DNA of 64,000 bases from the NCBI RefSeq assembly GCF_042654345.1, contig NZ_JBHSGB010000016.1:1-64000 (forward strand), read 5' to 3'. The DNA is from Pararheinheimera marina (GTDB taxonomy: Bacteria > Pseudomonadota > Gammaproteobacteria > Enterobacterales > Alteromonadaceae). The position numbers were made by a program, and so were the translations under genes. A model generated the notes under the pieces. It was not told where the DNA came from, did no database searches, and was given only the letters and a program-made list of their open reading frames with translations. Shown here piece by piece: positions 42,628 to 51,427 of the stretch (within the stretch, counting starts at the first letter, position 1; each line of letters opens with the position of its first letter).

Positions 42628-44418
42628 TTAATCGCGTGGCTTGCGAGGAGGCCGCGGTGCAGCACCAGGACGAGGGCCTGGACCTGCCGGACGACGCTCA
42701 CCAGACGCAGAGGCCGGAGCACCAGTGTCGACACTGATGTTCAGTTTCTGCTTACGCACATAGACCTTTTTCAGATGCTGGAAGATCTCATTTGGCATAC
42801 TTGCTGGTAATTCAACAGTACTGAAATGGTCAAACAGCTTAATGTTACCGATAAACTGGCTGTCGATATTGGCTTCGTTGGCGATGGCGCCAACGATATC
42901 ACCAGCACGTACACCGTGCTCTTTACCTACTTCAATGCGGTAAGTGGTGTAGTCACCTTTCATCTCACGACGTGGTGGGCGTGGACCGCGCTCAGCACGA
43001 TCGCCTGAACGCTCAGGGCGGTCACCACGTTCAAAACGCTCACGGCGTGGACGGTCGCCAGTATCACGATCGCGGCTATGTGGTTCACGGATTTCCGGGA
43101 ACTGAGAGGCGACATTTAATGGCTGATCTTTCTGTGCCAGGTACAACAATGCAGCAGCCAAATCAGCGTCAGTGGTTTCCATCGAATCACGCCATTCGTT
43201 GATCAGATCCTGGAAGAAACTCAGGTTCTGTGCTTCGATCGTTTGCGCCAGCGTGGCACGGAATGATTCGATACGACGTTGTTCAATCACCTGACCTGAT
43301 GGCAGCGACATTTTTTCAATTGGCTGACGGGTTGCGTGTTCAATAGTGCGCAGTAAACGACGTTCACGTGGCGACACAAACAGAATAGCTTTACCTTCGC
43401 GGCCAGCACGACCAGTACGACCAATACGGTGCACGTAAGCTTCACTGTCGTATGGAATGTCGTAGTTAACCACCAGGCTGATCCGCTCTACGTCCAGACC
43501 ACGGGCTGCAACATCAGTTGCTACGATCACATCCAGCTGATCCGCTTTTAAACGGCGGATGGTTTGCTCACGGTGCGCCTGGTTCATATCACCATTCAGG
43601 CAAGCAACGGCATAACCACGGGCACCCAGTTTTTCTGAGATTTCTTCAGTGGCGCTTTTGGTACGAACGAAAATAATCGCAGCATCGTACTCTTCGCCTT
43701 CCAGCACGCGGGTTAACGCATCCAGCTTCTGATTTCCATCCAGCATCACGTAACGCTGTTGAATACGTTCAACAGTGCTGGTCTTGGATTCAATCTTCAC
43801 TTCCTGCGCGCCACCTAAATGCTTTTGAGCAATAGCACGGATTTGTGGTGGCATAGTGGCAGAGAACATAGCGACCTGACGGCCTTCCGGCGTCGCATCC
43901 ATAATGGTCTGAACGTCGTCGATAAAGCCCATACGCAGCATTTCATCGGCTTCATCCAGTACGATAGCGCGCAGCTTATCCAGCACTAAGGTGCCACGAT
44001 CCAAGTGATCCAGAATACGACCTGGTGTACCGACGATCACTTGAGAACCGCGTTTTAGCGAACGCAGCTGTGTTGAATAGTTTTGACCACCATATAAAGG
44101 CAGTACATGAAACTCAGGCATATAACGGGCATAAGCCTGAAAGGCTTCGGCTACCTGAATAGCCAGCTCACGAGTTGGCGCCAGAACCAGGATCTGTGGT
44201 TCAGATTGCTTTGGATCCAGGCGGGCTAACAGCGGCAACGCGAAAGCCGCTGTTTTACCTGTACCGGTCTGGGCTTGACCTAACAAGTCTTCACCAGCCA
44301 GCAATTTAGGGATAGCCGCTTCTTGAATAGGTGACGGATGCTCATAACCTAATTCTGTGACAGCGCGCAGAATTGGCTCTGGCAAGGCCAGCTGGGAAAA
44401 AGACATGGACTCAGACAT
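42628..44418 (-). CDS. deaD: DEAD-box ATP-dependent RNA helicase (DeaD/CsdA type)
   Basis: About 596 aa. The helicase core has the Q motif (GYEHPSPIQ), AQTGTGKTAAF (Walker A), PTRELAIQ, VGTPGRILDH, VLDEADEML (DEAD), FSATMPP, ARGLDVERI and HRIGRTGRAG. A DbpA-type RNA-binding domain (about 480-560) follows an Arg/Asp/Glu-rich linker, and the basic Pro/Arg/Gly-rich tail is disordered. It assists ribosome assembly and mRNA decay in the cold in homologues. The start at 44418 is supported by GAGG 12 nt upstream; 44406 is an alternative. A candidate -10 (TACAAT, plus-strand positions 44463-44468) lies upstream. Confidence 0.94.
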   Translation of the reverse strand: MSESMSFSQLALPEPILRAVTELGYEHPSPIQEAAIPKLLAGEDLLGQAQTGTGKTAAFALPLLARLDPKQSEPQILVLAPTRELAIQVAEAFQAYARYMPEFHVLPLYGGQNYSTQLRSLKRGSQVIVGTPGRILDHLDRGTLVLDKLRAIVLDEADEMLRMGFIDDVQTIMDATPEGRQVAMFSATMPPQIRAIAQKHLGGAQEVKIESKTSTVERIQQRYVMLDGNQKLDALTRVLEGEEYDAAIIFVRTKSATEEISEKLGARGYAVACLNGDMNQAHREQTIRRLKADQLDVIVATDVAARGLDVERISLVVNYDIPYDSEAYVHRIGRTGRAGREGKAILFVSPRERRLLRTIEHATRQPIEKMSLPSGQVIEQRRIESFRATLAQTIEAQNLSFFQDLINEWRDSMETTDADLAAALLYLAQKDQPLNVASQFPEIREPHSRDRDTGDRPRRERFERGDRPERSGDRAERGPRPPRREMKGDYTTYRIEVGKEHGVRAGDIVGAIANEANIDSQFIGNIKLFDHFSTVELPASMPNEIFQHLKKVYVRKQKLNISVDTGAPASASGERRPAGPGPRPGAAPRPPRKPRD

Positions 44419-44470
44419 AAATTGTAAAAACCTCAATAACACGCAGGCCTAAGGGGTTGTGCTATTGTAG

Positions 44471-44497
44471 TTTTACTGAGCCTGCACAGCAGTAAAA
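44471..44497. other. inverted repeat in the deaD/mioC divergent region
   Basis: TTTTACTG and CAGTAAAA form perfect 8-bp arms separated by 11 nt, immediately left of the terminator-like hairpin at 44504-44537. Confidence 0.45.
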
Positions 44498-44503
44498 ATA
44501 CCC

Positions 44504-44537
44504 AAAAAGAGCAGAAAGCCTTGGCTTTGCTCTTTTT
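44504..44537 (+). terminator. terminator-like hairpin upstream of mioC
   Basis: AAAAAGAGC pairs with GCTCTTTTT and AAAGCC with GGCTTT, with a 2-nt bulge and a TT loop; the T5 arm is the U-tract. It lies about 45 bp before mioC, in the divergent region, where no preceding plus-strand gene needs ending. It may be an attenuator for mioC or the end of a small RNA. Confidence 0.6.
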
Positions 44538-44581
44538 AATTCCAGTAGTATAACCAATCATTTACCTACATGAGTTGCAGT

Positions 44582-45016
44582 ATGATTGAGATCCTTGTTG
44601 GCAGCCAAATGGGCGCTGCTGAATACACAGCAGAACAAGTGGCTGAAGCTTTGGAAAAAGCGGGTTATGAAGTTCGTCTTCATCTCACCCCTGAATTGAC
44701 ACAGCTGACCAGAGATTCTGTCTGGTTAGTCGTCACCTCGACGTATGGCGCAGGGGATCTGCCCGATAATATCCAACCCTTTGCGGATCAGTTAGCACAA
44801 AACGGCGGCGATCTTACCACAGTTTCGTTTGCCGTGATCACTTTAGGTGATACCAGTTACGATACTTTTTGCATGGCAGGCCGCACGATGGCCGCATTAT
44901 TGGCTCAGAATGGCGCAAAACTATTGCTGCCGAATCTTGAAATTAATGTGCTGGATGCCGATTTACCTGAAGATCAGGCACTCGCCTGGCTACCACAATT
45001 CATCCAGACGCTCTAA
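44582..45016 (+). CDS. mioC: flavodoxin-like protein MioC
   Basis: 144 aa FMN-binding flavodoxin-fold protein. It contains GSQMGAAEYTAE (phosphate loop), TSTYGAGDLPDNIQPF and LGDTSYDTFC. Homologues are linked to biotin synthase electron transfer, and the gene's transcription influences oriC in E. coli. ATG 44582 is chosen because it aligns with the family start; 44570 is an in-frame alternative. Unlike E. coli, a terminator lies between mioC and oriC here. Confidence 0.92.
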   Translation: MIEILVGSQMGAAEYTAEQVAEALEKAGYEVRLHLTPELTQLTRDSVWLVVTSTYGAGDLPDNIQPFADQLAQNGGDLTTVSFAVITLGDTSYDTFCMAGRTMAALLAQNGAKLLLPNLEINVLDADLPEDQALAWLPQFIQTL

Positions 45017-45037
45017 CCAGCACAACACTGACTAAAT

Positions 45038-45062
45038 AAGGCTGGACTTCCCAGCCTTTTTC
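45038..45062 (+). terminator. mioC terminator at the oriC edge
   Basis: AAGGCTGG/CCAGCCTT stem with a 5-nt loop followed by TTTTT-type tract, about 22 bp after the mioC stop. It would largely prevent mioC transcripts from entering the origin. Confidence 0.85.
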
Positions 45063-45065
45063 ATT

Positions 45066-45480
45066 TCAGATCAGTAAAACACAGCCTGGATCAGTGCTGC
45101 ACGATCTTAACCCCAGCTTTGGATCCAGATATTCATAATTTATCCACACAAAGCACAAATTTTTAGATCGCCTGTGGAAAAACCTTTGTAAAACTTCAGT
45201 AAAAGCTGAATTTATCCTCTGAATAAAAAAACTATTTGGCAGGATTGTGGATAAAACAGCAAGTTGATCACTGGAAATATCCGTCAGGATCCAAGCTTGA
45301 TCACATGATCTGATCTTAGATAAGTGCTTGATCTGAAATATGCAATTTGAGTTACCCACACAAAACAGGCTCTATAAGAATAAACATAATAAAAAGATCT
45401 CTTTAAAGATCCTTTCTTATATAAGTGATCCGATACCGATCCTGATCCATCGGAAAGCGTTCACACGGCACCGAGATCCG
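45066..45480. other. chromosomal replication origin oriC
   Basis: The mioC-mnmG intergenic region contains DnaA boxes: TTATCCACA at 45140-45148 (+), TTTTCCACA at 45173-45181 (-), TTATCCACA at 45246-45254 (-) and near-match TTACCCACA at 45352-45360 (+). About 18 GATC (Dam/SeqA) sites occur between 45069 and 45517, six of them within 45266-45333. An AT-rich unwinding region with GATC-initiated 13-mers follows at 45396-45420 on the mnmG side. Content and orientation (DUE towards mnmG) are those of the enterobacterial-type oriC. No protein gene is present in this 510-bp gap. Confidence 0.92.
45396..45420 (+). repeat. GATC-initiated AT-rich 13-mers of the DNA unwinding element
   Basis: GATCTCTTTAAAG and GATCCTTTCTTAT begin 12 bp apart and resemble the E. 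coli 13-mer GATCTNTTNTTTT. They are preceded by an A-rich run (45378-45395). Confidence 0.8.
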
Positions 45481-45488
45481 GTTACAAT
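45460..45488 (+). promoter_or_regulatory. mnmG promoter
   Basis: TTCACA (45460-45465), a 17-bp spacer and TACAAT (45483-45488), placing the start about 32 bp before the mnmG ATG. Transcription away from oriC could assist origin opening, as proposed for PgidA in E. coli. Confidence 0.7.
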
Positions 45489-45526
45489 ACGCGCCCTTTT
45501 TCAGGCTGGGTAAGATCGAGGCAACT

Positions 45527-47416
45527 ATGCTGTTTCAGGAAAATTTTGACGTGATCGTGGTAGGTGGTGGTCATGCCGGCACAGAAGCCGCATTAGCCGC
45601 TGCCCGCATGGGCATGCAAACCTTATTACTCAGCCACAATGTAGAAACCCTGGGCCAAATGTCCTGTAACCCCGCCATAGGCGGTATAGGCAAAGGCCAC
45701 CTGGTGAAAGAAATTGATGCTTTGGGTGGTTTAATGGCCCAGGCAGCAGACAAAGCCGGTATTCAGTTCCGTACGCTGAACAGCTCAAAAGGCCCAGCGG
45801 TACGGGCTACCCGCGCTCAGGCCGATCGTGCTTTGTACCGTGCTGCAGTGCGCCATGTCTTAGAAAACCAGCCAAACCTGAAAATATTCCAGCAGGCCTG
45901 TGATGATCTGATTGTTGAAAACGATAAGGTCTGTGGTGTTGTAACCCAAATGGGGCTGAGTTTCCGTGCTAAAGCTGTGGTGCTGACAGTGGGGACCTTC
46001 CTTGGTGGTCAGATCCACATAGGCCTGCAAAACTTCAGCGGTGGCCGTGCCGGCGATCCACCATCGATCGCTTTGGCACGTCGTTTGCGCGAATTACCAT
46101 TCCGGGTAGGTCGTCTGAAAACGGGCACTCCACCGCGCATCGACGCCCGTTCAGTTGATTTTTCTGTGATGCAGCCTCAGCCGGGGGACAACCCGACTCC
46201 AGTGTTTTCATTTTTAGGATCCCGCGCCGATCATCCGGTACAGATCCCGTGTTACATCACCTACACCAACGAACAGACCCATGACATCATCCGCAATGGC
46301 CTGGATCGCTCACCAATGTACACAGGGGTGATTGAAGGGATTGGCCCACGCTACTGCCCATCAATTGAAGACAAGATCACCCGTTTTGCAGACAAAGACA
46401 AACACCAGATCTTTATCGAGCCTGAAGGTTTAACCACGCACGAGTTATACCCCAATGGTATTTCAACCAGTTTGCCCTTTGACGTGCAGTTAAACCTGGT
46501 ACATTCCATCAAAGGTCTGGAAAACGCGCATATTACCCGGCCTGGTTATGCCATTGAATACGACTTTTTCGATCCCCGCGATCTGAAAACTTCGCTTGAA
46601 ACCAAATTTATCAGCGGGTTGTTTTTCGCTGGCCAGATTAACGGCACTACGGGCTACGAAGAAGCCGGTGCTCAGGGTCTGATCGCTGGTATGAACGCTG
46701 CGCTGCTGGCGCAAGGCAAAGAATCCTGGACTCCAAGCCGCGACCAGGCCTATGTCGGCGTATTGGTTGACGACCTGACTACCATGGGAACCAAAGAACC
46801 CTACCGTATGTTCACCAGCCGCGCTGAATACCGCCTGATGCTGCGTGAAGACAATGCCGACAGCCGTTTGACCGCAAAAGGCCGTGAGCTGGGTTTGGTT
46901 GACGATGTGCGTTGGGCTGCCTTCAACCAAAAAATGGAACAGATTGAACTGGAGCGTCAGCGTCTGAAGCAGCAATGGATCCATCCACAGCATGCGGCAC
47001 TGGCTGAAGTGAATAGTCTGCTGAAGACTCCATTGAGCCGGGAGGCCAGCCTGGAAGAACTGATCCGTCGTCCTGAAGTCAGTTACGCCGATTTGATGCA
47101 AATTGAGCAGGTCGGTCCGGGTTTGCAGCATGCTGAAGCTGCAGAGCAGGTTGAAATCCAGATTAAATACGAAGGCTATATCAACCGCCAGCAGGATGAA
47201 ATTGCCAAGCAGGAACGCAACGAAACCACCCTGTTGCCACAAGGGTTTGATTACAAAGCTGTAAAGGGGTTGTCGAACGAGGTGGTACTGAAACTGAACC
47301 AGGCCCAACCACAAACGGTTGGCCAGGCCTCGCGGATCTCCGGTATTACCCCTGCAGCTGTGTCGTTGTTATTGGTTTACTTGAAAAAACAAGGTTTGCT
47401 GCGTAAGTCGGCATAA
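45527..47416 (+). CDS. mnmG: tRNA uridine-5-carboxymethylaminomethyl synthesis enzyme MnmG (GidA)
   Basis: 629 aa FAD protein. The dinucleotide-binding N terminus is VIVVGGGHAGTEAALAAARMG, followed by NPAIGGIGKGHLVKEIDALGG, GRLKTGTPPRID and GYEEAGAQGLIAG. A C-terminal helical MnmE-binding domain ends KKQGLLRKS. It partners with MnmE in cmnm5(s2)U34 synthesis. First gene to the right of oriC; 13 bp before rsmG. Confidence 0.98.
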   Translation: MLFQENFDVIVVGGGHAGTEAALAAARMGMQTLLLSHNVETLGQMSCNPAIGGIGKGHLVKEIDALGGLMAQAADKAGIQFRTLNSSKGPAVRATRAQADRALYRAAVRHVLENQPNLKIFQQACDDLIVENDKVCGVVTQMGLSFRAKAVVLTVGTFLGGQIHIGLQNFSGGRAGDPPSIALARRLRELPFRVGRLKTGTPPRIDARSVDFSVMQPQPGDNPTPVFSFLGSRADHPVQIPCYITYTNEQTHDIIRNGLDRSPMYTGVIEGIGPRYCPSIEDKITRFADKDKHQIFIEPEGLTTHELYPNGISTSLPFDVQLNLVHSIKGLENAHITRPGYAIEYDFFDPRDLKTSLETKFISGLFFAGQINGTTGYEEAGAQGLIAGMNAALLAQGKESWTPSRDQAYVGVLVDDLTTMGTKEPYRMFTSRAEYRLMLREDNADSRLTAKGRELGLVDDVRWAAFNQKMEQIELERQRLKQQWIHPQHAALAEVNSLLKTPLSREASLEELIRRPEVSYADLMQIEQVGPGLQHAEAAEQVEIQIKYEGYINRQQDEIAKQERNETTLLPQGFDYKAVKGLSNEVVLKLNQAQPQTVGQASRISGITPAAVSLLLVYLKKQGLLRKSA

Positions 47417-47429
47417 TCACGGGATCTTC

Positions 47430-48053
47430 ATGCTGGAATTACTGAAAGGACTGGTTGCACAAACCAGCCTGACTTTATCTGAGCTGCAACTGCAGCAATT
47501 GGTTGCTTATGTGCAGCTGCTGGACAAATGGAACAGTGCGTACAACCTGACCTCCGTCCGAGATCCGAAAGAAATGCTGGTCAAACACATCATGGATAGC
47601 CTGGCCGTTGTGCCTCATGTGCAGGGTAAGAAGATCATCGATGTTGGGACCGGTCCAGGTTTACCTGGTGTGCCTTTGGCCATAGCGCTGCCGGAGAAAA
47701 ACTTTGTGTTGCTGGACAGTCTGGGCAAACGTATCCGTTTCCTCAATCAGGTGAAACTGCAGCTGAAGCAGAGTAACATCGAACCTGTGCAAAGCCGGGT
47801 GGAAGATCATGATCCACAAGGCGGATACGACGCTGTGTTGTCGCGTGCTTTCGCTTCCATGACAGATATGGTGAACTGGTGTCAGCATTTGCCACACCAA
47901 AGCGGCCAGTTTTTGGCCATGAAAGGTGCTCTGGTGCAAGAAGAAATTGCAGCTTTGCCGAATTTTGTTAAAGTTGTCGGCAGTTATCCGCTGTCCGTAC
48001 CAACACTCAACGCTGAGCGTTACCTGGTGGTATTGGAGAAAAATCAAAACTAA
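47430..48053 (+). CDS. rsmG: 16S rRNA m7G527 methyltransferase RsmG (GidB)
   Basis: 207 aa SAM-dependent methyltransferase. The motif I region is IIDVGTGPGLPGVPLAIALP, with LLDSLGKRIRFL and LSRAFASMTDMVNW following. It methylates G527 of 16S rRNA; loss gives low-level streptomycin resistance in many bacteria. Lies between mnmG and parA, the conserved order. Confidence 0.96.
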   Translation: MLELLKGLVAQTSLTLSELQLQQLVAYVQLLDKWNSAYNLTSVRDPKEMLVKHIMDSLAVVPHVQGKKIIDVGTGPGLPGVPLAIALPEKNFVLLDSLGKRIRFLNQVKLQLKQSNIEPVQSRVEDHDPQGGYDAVLSRAFASMTDMVNWCQHLPHQSGQFLAMKGALVQEEIAALPNFVKVVGSYPLSVPTLNAERYLVVLEKNQN

Positions 48054-48075
48054 TCAGACGCTTATTGGGGTTTTT

Positions 48076-48864
48076 GTGGGAAAAGTCATCGCGATTGCCA
48101 ACCAGAAAGGGGGCGTGGGGAAAACCACGACTGCGGTCAATCTGGCTGCGTCCATGGCTGCCACCAAACGCAAAGTGCTGTTGATCGATTTAGACCCCCA
48201 AGGCAATGCCACTATGGGCAGCGGCGTCGATAAATACGCAGTGCATGCCACGGCTTACGAACTGCTGGTTGAAGAAAAACCTTTAGCCGAAGTGGTCGTC
48301 AAAGAGACTGCAGGCGGTTACCACCTGGTGGCGTCCAACTCAGACGTGACCGCGGCCGAAGTCCGGTTGCTTGACGTGTTTGCCCGCGAACTGCGTTTGC
48401 GCACTGCATTGAAAGACGCCCGCAACCATTACGATTTTATCTTCATCGATTGTCCGCCTTCGCTGAACATGCTGACGGTGAATGCAATGGCCGCAGCAGA
48501 TTCCGTGCTGGTACCAATGCAATGCGAGTACTACGCGTTGGAAGGTCTGACCGCCTTGATGGATACCATCAACAAACTGGCGGCAGTGGTGAATGCCGAT
48601 CTGAAAATCGAAGGGATCCTTCGTACCATGTATGACCCGAGAAACCGTCTGGCCAATGACGTTTCAGAACAACTGAAGCAACATTTTGGCGACAAGGTTT
48701 ACCGGGCAGTGATCCCACGTAACATCCGTCTGGCAGAAGCACCGAGTTTCGGCACGCCCGTGATGTATTACGATAAAAGCTCCACCGGAGCTAAAGCCTA
48801 TCTGGCACTGGCCGGCGAAATTTTGCGTCGGGCTGACAAAAAAGTGGTCAAAGCCGCTTCCTAA
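48076..48864 (+). CDS. parA: chromosome-partitioning ATPase ParA (Soj)
   Basis: 262 aa. The deviant Walker A is IANQKGGVGKTTTAVNLA; the A' segment FIDCPPSLNMLTVNA and LVPMQCEYYALEGL follow. A short N terminus without a helix-turn-helix marks the chromosomal (type Ia-Soj) class. The start is GTG at 48076 (VGKVIAIANQ), 22 bp after the rsmG stop. It acts with ParB and the parS sites in recF to move newly replicated origins. Confidence 0.97.
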   Translation: MGKVIAIANQKGGVGKTTTAVNLAASMAATKRKVLLIDLDPQGNATMGSGVDKYAVHATAYELLVEEKPLAEVVVKETAGGYHLVASNSDVTAAEVRLLDVFARELRLRTALKDARNHYDFIFIDCPPSLNMLTVNAMAAADSVLVPMQCEYYALEGLTALMDTINKLAAVVNADLKIEGILRTMYDPRNRLANDVSEQLKQHFGDKVYRAVIPRNIRLAEAPSFGTPVMYYDKSSTGAKAYLALAGEILRRADKKVVKAAS

Positions 48865-48882
48865 GCAAGGAAAGAATTCAAC

Positions 48883-49773
48883 ATGTCGTTAAAAAAGCGT
48901 GGCCTGGGCCGTGGCCTGGATGCATTACTGACCACCAAACCTGCGTTGGAACAACAGACTCAGGCTGACAATCCGCTCAGCGCCAACGAGCTGAAGAAGT
49001 TACCGATCGAATGGTTAAAGCCTGGAAAGTATCAGCCACGCAAAGACATGTCGCAGGACGCGCTGGACGATTTAGCCAATTCCATCCGCGCTCAGGGGGT
49101 TATTCAGCCGATCGTGGTTCGCCAGTTAGCGACTGAGTCTTATGAGATTATTGCCGGTGAGCGGCGCTGGCGTGCCAGCCAGTTGGCTCAGCTGGCTGAA
49201 ATTCCTTGTATTGTCAAAGACGTGCCCGACGAAGCTGCCGTTGCTATTGCACTGATTGAAAACATCCAGCGTGAAGATTTAAACGCAATGGAAGAAGCGG
49301 TGGCATTGCAGCGTTTACTGGACGAATTTGAACTGACGCATCAGCAGGTGGCTGACGCAGTAGGGAAATCCCGCACCACAGTAACCAACCTGCTGCGACT
49401 GAATGCGCTGAATGACGACGTAAAACTGTTACTCGAACACGGTGACATTGAAATGGGTCACGCCCGCGCCCTGCTGGCGTTGGATGGCCTGATGCAATCA
49501 GACGCTGCCCGCACTGTGGCGGCCAAACAACTGACAGTCCGTGATACCGAAAACCTGGTTCGTAAGTTGTTAGAACCTTCCCCACAACCAGAGCCGAAAG
49601 CCAAAGATCCGGATGTTGCGTCACTTGAACAGCGTTTAAGTGAACGTTTTTCAGCCCCTGTGCTGATTAACTACAACAAAAAGGGCAAAGGAAATTTGGT
49701 CATTTCTTATACCAGTCTGGATGAGCTGGATGGCATTCTGCAGAAATTACAGCCTGATGCTGCTGAAAGTTAA
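48883..49773 (+). CDS. parB: chromosome-partitioning CTPase/DNA-binding protein ParB (Spo0J)
   Basis: 296 aa. The N-terminal ParA-contact region is KKRGLGRGLDALL, the CTP-binding ParB domain has PRKDMSQDALDDLANSI and GERRWRASQLA, and ENIQREDLN is present. A helix-turn-helix, LTHQQVADAVGKSRTTVTNLL, recognises parS. A C-terminal dimerisation domain follows. AAGGAAAG precedes the ATG. Two parS-like sites lie in recF, about 16 kb to the left across oriC. Confidence 0.97.
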   Translation: MSLKKRGLGRGLDALLTTKPALEQQTQADNPLSANELKKLPIEWLKPGKYQPRKDMSQDALDDLANSIRAQGVIQPIVVRQLATESYEIIAGERRWRASQLAQLAEIPCIVKDVPDEAAVAIALIENIQREDLNAMEEAVALQRLLDEFELTHQQVADAVGKSRTTVTNLLRLNALNDDVKLLLEHGDIEMGHARALLALDGLMQSDAARTVAAKQLTVRDTENLVRKLLEPSPQPEPKAKDPDVASLEQRLSERFSAPVLINYNKKGKGNLVISYTSLDELDGILQKLQPDAAES

Positions 49774-49824
49774 ACTGTAGTTTTTCAATCTCTCAGACAA
49801 AAGTCGCAGCAAGGCCGCTTTTTC

Positions 49825-49852
49825 TTGCAAAAATAAGGCAGATAAGTATACT
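49825..49852 (+). promoter_or_regulatory. candidate atp operon promoter
   Basis: TTGCAA (49825-49830), a 16-bp spacer and TATACT (49847-49852), giving a leader of about 45 nt before the atpI GTG. Confidence 0.6.
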
Positions 49853-49903
49853 TGCGCTGGCCTAAAACTATTCAAAATTGACGGGTTCAGCGAGCGATAA
49901 AAA

Positions 49904-50296
49904 GTGGTTATAACGCATAAAAAAAGCCCTTTGTCGCTAATCCTGAAGTTGTTGCTCAGCCAATTGGTGGCTGCTGCTGGAGTTACAGCAATAGTTTGGC
50001 TGGCAATGGATGGACGATCCGCAAAATCTGCTTTGTTGGGACTGCTCTGTGGCATGCTTCCCCACACCATCTTTGCCTGGTATGTGTTCCGCTTTCACGG
50101 TGCTGATCAGGTGCAAATTATCCTGAAATCAATCTACCGGGGCGAAGCCATCAAGTTTCTGTTTATTGTGCTGCTGGTGACAGCAGTACTGAAAACCGTA
50201 GCAATAGTGCCTTGGATCTTTTTCACTGCATTTTGTGTCGCGCTGCTGCTACAGGTTGTGTTACCGCTTTTGATTAACAACGATAATTGGGAATGA
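49904..50296 (+). CDS. atpI: ATP synthase accessory protein AtpI
   Basis: 130 aa with about four transmembrane helices (roughly 12-32, 38-55, 82-100 and 102-122). Position and hydropathy match AtpI, which assists c-ring assembly or cation supply. The start is GTG at 49904 with a weak site upstream. The end overlaps or abuts atpB. First gene of the atp operon. Confidence 0.9.
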   Translation: MVITHKKSPLSLILKLLLSQLVAAAGVTAIVWLAMDGRSAKSALLGLLCGMLPHTIFAWYVFRFHGADQVQIILKSIYRGEAIKFLFIVLLVTAVLKTVAIVPWIFFTAFCVALLLQVVLPLLINNDNWE

Positions 50297-50298
50297 AA

Positions 50299-51093
50299 AT
50301 GGCATCAGGTGCTGAGCTTACAAGCAAAGAGTATATTACTCACCACTTGACCAACTGGAGAATTGGCGAGGGCTTTTGGGCCGTTCACGTCGATACTCTG
50401 GCATGGTCTGTCCTCCTTGGTCTGGTCTTCCTGTTCTCTTTCAGAGCAGTAGCCAAAAAAGCCACTACCGGCGTGCCAACCAAATGGCAATGTGCGGTTG
50501 AAATGGTGGTTGAATTTATCGACAGTACTGTCAAAAGTACCTTCCACGGTAAAAGTCCGGTCATCGCGCCATTGGCTCTGACAATTTTTGTCTGGGTTCT
50601 GTTGATGAACTTCATGGACTTAATCCCTGTGGATTTCCTGCCTTGGACTGCCCAACAAGTGGGTGCAGCCATGGGGTATGATCCACATCATGTTTACATG
50701 AAGGTAGTTCCAACCACAGATCTGAACATGACTATCGCTCTGGCGCTGGGTGTGTTTATTCTGATGATTTACTACTCCATCAAAATTAAAGGCGTCGGTG
50801 GTTTTATCAAAGAGTTAACCACTCAGCCATTTAATACCCCTTGGTTATACTGGTTCAACTTCATTCTGGAAGTTGTCGCCCTGCTGGCCAAGCCGCTGTC
50901 TCTGGCACTGCGTTTGTTCGGTAACATGTACGCTGGCGAACTGATCTTCATCCTGATCGCTATGGTAGGCATATTCCAGTTACCTATGCATTTCGTCTGG
51001 GCTGCGTTCCACTTATTAGTTATTCCATTGCAGGCATTTATTTTCACAATCCTGACAGTGGTGTACCTGAGCATGGCGCACGAAAAACACTAA
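50299..51093 (+). CDS. atpB: F-type ATP synthase subunit a
   Basis: 264 aa Fo subunit a forming the two proton half-channels. The conserved essential Arg is in PLSLALRLFGNMYAGELI, and the C terminus is LQAFIFTILTVVYLSMA. The start is placed at ATG 50299 (MASGAEL), with GGGA 6 nt upstream and alignment to E. coli MASENM; ATG 50293, overlapping the atpI stop, is an alternative. Five transmembrane helices are predicted. Confidence 0.96.
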   Translation: MASGAELTSKEYITHHLTNWRIGEGFWAVHVDTLAWSVLLGLVFLFSFRAVAKKATTGVPTKWQCAVEMVVEFIDSTVKSTFHGKSPVIAPLALTIFVWVLLMNFMDLIPVDFLPWTAQQVGAAMGYDPHHVYMKVVPTTDLNMTIALALGVFILMIYYSIKIKGVGGFIKELTTQPFNTPWLYWFNFILEVVALLAKPLSLALRLFGNMYAGELIFILIAMVGIFQLPMHFVWAAFHLLVIPLQAFIFTILTVVYLSMAHEKH

Positions 51094-51145
51094 TTTCGTT
51101 ATAAAAATTTCGTTTTAACTTTAACTTAGAAACTTGGAGAAAATC

Positions 51146-51379
51146 ATGGAAATGGTATTAGGTTTGAAACTGATCGCAGTTGCCTTATTAATCGGTTTAG
51201 GTGCTCTGGGCACTGCAATCGGCTTCGGTACTCTGGGCGGTAAATTCCTGGAATCTGCAGCTCGTCAACCAGAACTGGCTGGCTCTTTACAAGGTAAAAT
51301 GTTCATCGTAGCTGGTCTGATCGACGCCATCGCGATGATCGGTGTTGCTATCGGTCTGTACATGCTGTTCGCAATGTAA
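51146..51379 (+). CDS. atpE: F-type ATP synthase subunit c
   Basis: 77 aa hairpin of two transmembrane helices. A glycine-rich first helix (GLGALGTAIGFGTLGG) leads to the polar loop ARQPEL. The ion-carrying carboxylate is Asp60 in GLIDAIAMIG. The Asp and lack of the Na+ signature residues point to a proton-driven ring. ATG 51146 is selected, 7 nt after GGAG; an upstream TTG is unlikely. Confidence 0.97.
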   Translation: MEMVLGLKLIAVALLIGLGALGTAIGFGTLGGKFLESAARQPELAGSLQGKMFIVAGLIDAIAMIGVAIGLYMLFAM

Positions 51380-51427
51380 TCAGGCGAGACAACACAACTT
51401 TTACTAGCAAATTAAGGAGAAGCGGCC

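Noticed and set aside
46490..47314. Long 274-codon open frame on the minus strand inside mnmG
   Set aside because: It is antisense to the fully conserved mnmG, has no ribosome-binding site and no recognisable domain.
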